Positions 57,672 to 64,000 of a stretch of 64,000 nucleotides of DNA are shown here, piece after piece (position 1 is the first letter of the stretch; each line of letters starts with the position of its first letter). The notes beneath the pieces were generated by a model, which saw only the letters and a list, made by a program, of their open reading frames with translations, ran no database searches and was not told the origin of the DNA. The stretch lies in assembly GCA_014904985.1 (NCBI GenBank), contig MU128983.1:25762-89761 (forward strand), read 5' to 3'. A program made the translations under genes and the position numbers. This DNA is from Hydnum rufescens UP504 (taxonomy: Eukaryota; Basidiomycota; Agaricomycetes; Cantharellales; Hydnaceae).

Positions 57672-58240
57672 TGTAATAATGTGGTCCTCGACTTTGAGGG
57701 ACCGCGGTATTTGTCGTCGTTAGACAAGGCGGATTTGGTGTATCTGGGAATAGAAGAGGAAGGATACTCCAACTGTTCTAACCACTGGCTTCGAACGGGA
57801 GGACCACAAACAAGGCTAGGCACTGGCTTCGCTTTGGGCGTGGGAGAAATGAGAGGAGAGGAGGGATTGGAGAATGGGAGGTGGTAGTAACTGGCCAAGG
57901 GGCTCAGTTACTATCTAGGGAAGAAGTGGTGGGTTAGTTTAGATCCTAAAAGGTGGCACTCACCTAGTAGAGTCGCACTCATATGCGACTCTCCTTATCT
58001 GTCTCTGCCCGTGCTCTATGGTGACAGATCGCGTGTCTTGATGCATTATAGATGTTATGCAACTCGGTCGCAGGGTCGAGGCGTGGCTGCGTCAGTTTCA
58101 CGGTTCGAGCATGAGCTGTGAGGTCCGGGAAAAAAGGTAAATTTGATTCCACTGCCGCAGGGACTTAGAATCCTCAGTGGCCACGCTCTTATGTAATATA
58201 CATGGAGTATGGATGGTAGATAAAGTAATGCAATATTACA
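57672..58240 (-). repeat. 3' LTR of the gypsy element
   Basis: On the plus strand begins TGTAATAATG and ends CAATATTACA: inverted tips TGTAATA/TATTACA, 569 bp, with the polypurine tract directly adjacent at its right. Holds a small hairpin AGAGTCGCA..TGCGACTCT near 57970. The second copy is absent, so the left end relies on the matching tips. Confidence 0.8.
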
Positions 58241-58250
58241 GTGCCCCCCA
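58241..58250 (-). other. Polypurine tract of the gypsy element
   Basis: GGGGGGCAC on the minus strand, immediately followed by the LTR start TGTAATATTGC. Confidence 0.75.
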
Positions 58251-58258
58251 GCATGGCG

Positions 58259-60855
58259 TTAGGATTCTTTTGGCAGGATGCCCATGTCCTCAAGGTCGAG
58301 GTCGTCCAGCATGATTTCATAATGCTCAAACCACCCGTTCCAACAGAATTGCTCACCCGCATAGGTGCCACGAGCCGTGAGAGATGTGGGATCGACTTTG
58401 GGGTGGATTGAGCCAGCCATTCCAGCATAGTCCGGTGTGGACCGGTGAAGGGTATCTGGACGTTGAATTTGACAGGCTCTTGGTATGATGAGTGCCTTCT
58501 TATCAGAGAATCCAGTTTCTGTGTAGCTTCAAGTAGTTCCCAGGTGCCAAATGCCGTGAGTAGGCATAAGTATTTGATCCGTTTCTCTAGGAGAGTGATG
58601 AGGTCGTGGGAAGTGAGGAGATATCTGGACATTAAGCTCTGTGAGAGTCCCTGAACTTGTGGAGGACTGTTCGGGTGGAGGAGTTTAACCAGGTCCATGG
58701 ACTTGAAGGTCATGCCAGGGGGGTGAGTGAGGCTGCCTTTTATTAAGGTAGCTGGAGGGATTGGACACAGCTTTAGCCTCCTATGGCTTCGTTCGATCAG
58801 CACCTCTACTATCTGTGCGGAAGCCTCAGGACCCCAGGGTCGGTAAAGGCTGGCCTTGTACCATCGGGCGTATGCTGAGGCTCGGAAGGATAGAACTTCG
58901 CAGCCAGCCTTTGGCTTTCCAGTGCCCACCGTGCCCGATCCCTTTCTGTGAAGATGAGGGTGAGATGGGGCTCTTCATAGAGCCATTGTTTGACCACTGA
59001 GCCATATCTTTCCAGCAATTCCTCCTCCAAGTGTGCCTTGCGTCTCAGGTACACGAACGGATAAAATTCCACTGGGAACTGATCCGTCCAGTCATCTGTA
59101 GGACCCCATACCTCATTGGGATCTGACTCCTTGGGGCTTCCTCTATGGCCTGGGGGTCTCGAGTTGTGGGGCCGATGTCTTCGGGCAGGGTGAAGTCGGT
59201 GGTCAGCAAAGTGTTATCATCGTCTTCATAGGGAGTGAGTTCCTCCTCCGGATACATGGGGGCAGCCGTGCACAGCCTGGTATGCTGTTCTTGTGGCGAT
59301 TTGGAGCAGGGACATCTCATAGATCCTGAGGTGGCAGCGACATAAGGATCGTAGTCCTCCATATGGGTGAGCAAGGAGGGAGGGGCGCCATGGGAGCACA
59401 AAGACAGATCAACCAGTCACGCTGAGAGCTTGTAGCGCAGCTGGATTTCGGGGAGTGACTCGGGCTGTCGCCAGTCGAATCCTCGACGCTCTAACCACTC
59501 CTGACACAATGGTAGTTCTGTGACAACAGCGATAAGGGAGGACTAGCATCTTCGTGATCGGCCCACCTGGACAGCGGCAACGTGTCCTTGCCGAGACATT
59601 CCTGTAGTTCCTGTAGGATTGGCCAGTAGCCACTTTCCTGGGCTTGTGATAGCCAGTGTACGAGGCCTTCTAAATAGTTTTCGTTCGGAGGGCCTTGCAG
59701 GGAGCAGAAATAGGAGGGTGGTGATGATAGTAGGGGCCGTCATTTTAGTTTCTCGCGGGTGGCCTTTCTCCGTTACCCAGATCTCCTCTGGGGGGTTCAT
59801 AAGCTGCTGGCGCCCTGCTCTGCTAGTTGCTTCTTGAATGATTCACAGATCAGCTTTTGTGCATATGTGTCATGCAAGTCCCAGTGGGGGTGCCTCATCT
59901 TGATTTCCTTCTCAGCGTCTGTCCAGAGGGGTGAATACTGGGTGGTACCGCGTGGTAGAGTTCGAGGCTGGGGGTTTCATTCTCGATGGCCATCAACCAT
60001 ACGGGAGCTCCCAGCTCAGTGAGCCCCCTTCCAATAAGGATGGAACGGCGGTCGTGGCTAGAGACTATTAAGCCTGTAAGACATGTCGTAGTCCTGAATC
60101 GAGGAGGTCTGAGGCGTTCCTTGAAGCAGAGCAGGTAGAGTACGACTCGGAAAGCCAAGGTTATGAAGCCTGTGGCATTGAGTACGCACCTCTGCAGCTC
60201 TTGAGCAATGTGAGCAGCTTTCCATGTGGGGGCTGGAGTCGTTCCCTGTTGGAGGAGGTACAGCCATGACGGCCCAAAGTGCCAGTCTGGGTTGTAACTG
60301 GATGGAGAAGAAGGTGGAAACGAGCTGTCACTTGGTCTATGCGCTTATGCAGCGCAGCATGGTGGCACCAGCTGCTCAGACTTCGCTGAGGAACTTTAAT
60401 GAGAGGGAATGTAGGTTCGGGTTTGGGCTGCGTGCCTGTAGGAGGTGGATGCGGGGTCGAAGTTGAATTGCGGGACATTGAGAGGAATGAACGCTCGGTG
60501 CAAGGGAAGGGGTAATTCTTAGGGAGCAGTTGAGTTCGGTACGTCCACTCAAACTTCCCTAGGTGTCCCCATTCATCCAGATGTTCCCATCGATAGCCGT
60601 AGGGGTTGCTGGCAAAGGGAGGCAGCCCTTGAACTCGAGGGTACGGTCCCACTAGGTTCAGCGTGGTGAGGCAGTATACGAAGAAGTGGGCACAGCGTTG
60701 GGTTGAGAGATACTCAGTGGGCATCGTTCTGGGTTATCTTCCTCATCCCTGTATTGTGCGTAGTGGAGATCCATAGGGTCTGTGTTGTCCCCAGGCATTA
60801 TGTAGTGGTGTCCACATCTGATGCCTCTGTGCTTATGGGTTCCTGGTTGCTCCAT
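58259..60855 (-). pseudogene. Extra ORF behind the integrase of the gypsy element, decayed, unknown function
   Basis: About 2.6 kb of largely open minus-strand sequence between chromodomain and polypurine tract, broken by frame changes. It begins near MEQPGTHKHRGIRCGHHY at 60855, continues YGYRWEHLDEWGHLGKFEWT, then MEFYPFVYLRRKAHLEEELL, SLYRPWGPEASAQIVEVLIE, and ends WFEHYEIMLDDLDLEDMGIL before TAA at 58261-58259. No transmembrane helix or signal peptide is obvious, so an envelope gene is not supported. No domain recognised. Position and length are those of an additional third ORF. Confidence 0.55.
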
Positions 60856-61022
60856 CGGGCTTATTCACAGTGAGGCGGGATTGGACTGCGGAGATGATGA
60901 GGCTGAGGGGCATGCTCTTACAAGATAGAAGGGAGGAAAGGGCGAGAGAGAGAGAGAAAAGAGAGAGGGAGAAGAGTGGGAAGGAGGGGCTCCACAGTTG
61001 CCTCGTGGGGTCTGCGAGTACA
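60856..61022. other. Spacer between the gypsy integrase and the extra ORF
   Basis: Purine-rich on the plus strand (AGAGAGAGAGAAAAGAGAG near 60940-60970). Nothing else seen. In element orientation it is the gap after the integrase stop. Confidence 0.5.
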
Positions 61023-62280
61023 TCAAGCACATTCCTTCAGGGACCCCCGGTACTCCCTGAGCCTGGAGAATGCGTTTCGTAGTCCCCCTTCAGGCTCAAA
61101 CATATCGTGTTTGGGTCCATATCCTTTCCATCTCACGAGATACTCTCTTCATCGCTTCTGTGGGTTATACCTATGCCCAACTATTTTCTCCACTTCGTAT
61201 TCATCCTCTGTGGATAGTTCCCTTAGTTCCGGGAGCCTTGCTCGCCCCCCGCTCTGCTTGTCCCGGTAGTACTTCGTTAAATGCTGGATGTTTATTACTG
61301 GGTGCATCTTATACTCAGGCGGCAGCTGAAGGCGATAAACCACCGGGTTGATCTTTTCTGTAATTAAGAATGGGCCTATACGCCGTTGTACTAGCTTTCT
61401 CCCCATCCCTTGTATGTCTACTAGCTCCAAGGAGTGAGGATTCACTAGAACCTCATCCCCTTTCTTCGAATTCCTCATCGCGTCTTTTGAGATCATAGGC
61501 CCTGGCCTGTCTGGCTTGAGCTCGTACTAGGGCATCTCTCGCGCGGGATCGATGTACTTCGAGCTCGTTGATGAAAGCTGCAGCTGCTACATTGTTGAGT
61601 TCGAATCGCTCGATGCCTCTCCTTACTGGGTCTATTGCTACTGCTTGCATCTGTGGAGAATACCCGTGCAGCAGGAAGAAGGGCGAGTAGCCCATGGAAG
61701 AATGCAGTGTCGCATTATGAGCCATCGCCAGCATCCCTAGCCACTGGGCCCAGGAGCCACGATTCCCAGCGGTGTACACTTGTAGGGCCACTTCCAATGT
61801 GTCATTGGCTTTCTCAGTCTGCCCATCGGTTTGGGGGTGGTGCGAGGTCGAGAGGAGCAGGTTCAAGTCTAGATGCTTGGCTACTGAAGCCCAGAAGGAC
61901 TTGGCCCACCTGGCATCCCAATCAGTGATCATCTGGTGGGGGATGCCATACTTCAGGGCCACATGCTGGACAAACAGCTTCGTGAACCCCTCTTGCTTCA
62001 AATTCGAGGCGGTGGGGATGTATTGGACAAATTTGGTGAGCTTATCCACAATTACCAGCACTGCATTGTGCCCTCCTGACATCGGGAGGCCTGTGATCAG
62101 ATCCAGGGTCACTACTTCGAATGGGAGTAGAGGGATCACATGCGGGCGTAGTTTCCCCGTGGGTCCGCGTTTGTCTGGCTTGGTTTTCTGGCAGACATCG
62201 CACGTCCTCATAAATTCTACTACATCCACCCACATTCTTGGCCAGTAGAATCTCATGGCTAGCTTATGGAATAACCTGGA
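61023..62280 (-). pseudogene. Gypsy integrase with C-terminal chromodomain
   Basis: Integrase zinc part MRFYWPRMWVDVVEFMRTCD followed by VCQKTKPDKRGP; core LPFEVVTLDLITGLPMSGGH, ALKYGIPHQMITDWDARWAK and HHPQTDGQTEKANDTLEVAL (the D,D,E triad region). After it come the linker domain GDEVLVNPHSLELV..RRIGPFLITEKINPVVYRL and a chromodomain, DEYEVEKIVGHRYNPQKR, an in-frame TGA (61151-61149), then REYLVRWKGYGPKHDMFEPE. The protein would end at TGA 61025-61023. The stop fits CGA to TGA. A frame change also lies near 61490 where two open frames overlap. Confidence 0.88.
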
Positions 62281-64000
62281 GGATCCTGTAATAGCTGGCT
62301 TGTAGTCATCATCGTAGGTTGTTCATGATAGACCTCCAAGTCGAATACCTCGATGAAATGAAACAACGAGGCGCAGCAAAATGGATTCAAGAACGAGTTG
62401 CGAGGGCAAACGAGCGTCTGTTCGAGGCAGAGCAAATACTGGGTTGAACGTTCGATCCAGTATTTCCTTGCCCAGTTCAAGGAACAACGTGATTATCAGA
62501 CGCAAACCTATGACTTCGTAAATATTCATCATTGCTCAAGGGGAACTCGACAGGCTTCATCACTTATTGATTAGGTCAATCGAAGCCTGATTGGGAGCCC
62601 GTGCTGTCGAGCAGATCTATTTTATCAGAAACTGCCTACCTGTTGGCTGCCAGATTAGACGACCTCAGGTCGAACTCCTTGCTCTGGGCAATATAGAGGT
62701 TACGTTATCTTAGAGCTGAAGACAAATATTGATGAGATAAAGAAGTTTGCACAAGGCACCAAATAATGTTGCCAAAGGTGCGCTGCGCTTAGCGCCATGG
62801 ATGCGACATCCTTTACATCACTTGAGGAGATGAGACGAAGCCCTTGGATTCAATGCGCAACTAAACTCCGTGTGCTCCTACTCAACTTGTTGCGAAGCTT
62901 CGCGCACGAAAGTTTTGAACTTAGTTCTCTGGATCGTGCCCACGCAAATCGAAAATTAGGTATTTACTCTTTGTTCATGATGTGTTCCTTCTTCTCCTGA
63001 CCGCCACATATACTTAAGATCCACAACCCGTGCTCACGTCGATGCAGCGGTCAAAGTCGTACACCTGCGATCCAGTCAAATCTGAAACGCTATAATGAGA
63101 AGATTCGGCAACTTCTTTCCATGAGAGGAAGAATGGGCATTCCAAACGACGCTTACGTCCCCCCGGAGATCGAGCCTGATGGTCTCCTGAAGATGGATGT
63201 CGATCACAGCCAGTCTGGCCACGGATGCCAAATATGCTGATTTCCCCAATGGGAATGTTCCTGATTGGCTGGCAGATGAAGTTGGTGCGCACTAATATCC
63301 GCGTGGCACAAGAAATAATCAACTGCAAGCAAGACCTGCTCCGATGTCGGGCCAGAATATTTCAAATTTGCGCGCTTGGTTCAATGCTGAATTTAAGGCC
63401 ACAAAAAGGCCTTTGATGTCTCAGCCGGTGTGTTTCGGTCTTTGTTTAGGCGATGTACTGAAAATTGATTCAGACCTAGACGTCCAAGTACTTCTTAATT
63501 GATCAAACTCCACTACCTCGATGTATATAGGTTTGCAGTGGAAGGCCTGATACTGTTGCATTGCCAGGAGCTGACGGTGACCCAGAATGGGATGTGATGC
63601 CACAGCTGCATTGTTACAAAAGGTAGATCTCGCACCAAGACTGAAGACCTTGTGGAGTCGGTGATAATAGATTCTATGTCAGATAATGCAATTCTGATGA
63701 TGATGATGGGAGGGAACTGGAGGAGGCACTGTCAGAGGTTGATGCTGTGGTTCTGAATGCCCTTGATCATGTGGACTCCTGGTTTCATGCTGCATAATTT
63801 TGTGGTTCTACATTCCGTACTTTGGGTAGATATAAAGAGGTCTTTACTTCGGATTGAAGTTGGCTAGTGAAAAATTTGACCAAGTTCCTCACTAAGGTGG
63901 GGCCCAGAGGCCAAAGGGCACCTAACTTTGATGGGCCCCAATGGGCCCAATAGGCCTAAGAATATTGGGCCCCAGAGGCCTAAAATACCCAAATTTGGGG
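62281..64000. other. Decayed sequence right of the gypsy fragment
   Basis: Open stretches on the plus strand look like pieces of one unknown protein: MDATSFTSLEEMRRSPWIQC..LLRSFAHESFELSSLDRAHA (62797-62958), TPAIQSNLKRYNEKIRQLLS then GIPNDAYVPPEIEPDGLLKM (63065-63200), ADFPNGNVPDWLADE (63229-63270) and NIRVAQEIINCKQDLLRCRA (63294-63355). Frame changes and stops separate them. The style is that of a large transposon-encoded protein, but I do not recognise a domain. The last 110 bp are packed with GGGCCC/GGCCT palindromic words like 44780-44925. Confidence 0.4.

Larger units (their letters stand above)
57672..62280 (-). mobile_element. Ty3/gypsy chromovirus fragment (3' part with LTR)
   Basis: Minus-strand element: 3' LTR 57672-58240, polypurine tract, an extra ORF, chromodomain and integrase. 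It is cut at about 62280, before RNase H and reverse transcriptase; the 5' LTR is not in the window. The left edge directly abuts the last module of the inverted array. Confidence 0.85.

Noticed and set aside
59425..59505. tRNA-like stretch: TAGCGCAGCTGG (box A-like) followed by GTCGAATCC (box B-like)
   Set aside because: No 7-bp acceptor stem or T stem can be formed on either strand; it lies inside the decayed gypsy extra ORF.
58259..60855. Extra ORF as a retroviral-type envelope gene
   Set aside because: No signal peptide, transmembrane segment, cleavage site or fusion-like stretch is visible.

Overview
This is about 43 kb of gene-dense fungal chromosome followed by about 21 kb of repeats. 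Short GT-AG introns (mostly 45-65 nt), several exons per gene, very tight gene spacing and families such as SNT2, BYE1, DOA4-type protease, BCS1-like ATPase and ERG1 point to an agaricomycete basidiomycete. A Rhizoctonia/Ceratobasidium-like species is my guess, from overall look only.

Layout of the gene-rich part: DNMT1-type methyltransferase C-terminus (+, enters from the left edge); SHE3-like coiled-coil protein (+); pyridoxal kinase (+); HSF-type transcription factor (+); a probable INO80-subunit-like coiled-coil protein with a Gln/His tail (-); BCS1-like AAA ATPase (-); MDR oxidoreductase (-); squalene monooxygenase ERG1 (-); aldehyde dehydrogenase with two apparent frameshifts (-); RNase H2 subunit C (+); NAD(P)H-hydrate dehydratase (-); ribosomal protein eL43 (+); ZC3H3-like CCCH zinc finger protein (-); tubulin cofactor B (+); SNT2 chromatin reader (+); DOA4-like ubiquitin protease (-); BYE1-like PHD/TFIIS/SPOC protein (+). 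These are ordinary housekeeping genes with no shared pathway, but chromatin and transcription factors are frequent. Two head-to-head pairs have only 62 and 27 bp between start codons.

The repeat part (about 43.2-64 kb): a broken Ty1/copia fragment (copia B) carrying a solo LTR; an 18-bp minisatellite split by a complete but decayed copia element (copia A, 45691-52695) with 387-bp LTRs, a 5-bp target duplication, a half-tRNA-iMet primer site and a polypurine tract. Copia A itself holds two later insertions. Beyond it lies a strange 4-kb inverted array (53475-57671): a 656-bp near-perfect palindrome at its centre, and on each side repeated exon-like and intron-like units, each exon end carrying one hairpin type and each intron carrying another. 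It ends at a gypsy chromovirus fragment with 3' LTR, polypurine tract, an extra ORF behind the integrase, integrase and chromodomain.

Two signals stand out. First, the alternating-hairpin divergent array, for which I know no described element. Second, all 19 differences I count between the two LTRs of copia A are transitions lying in CpG dinucleotides, and three in-frame stops in the retroelements fit CGA to TGA. That is the footprint of CpG methylation and deamination, in a window that also holds a DNMT1-type gene.
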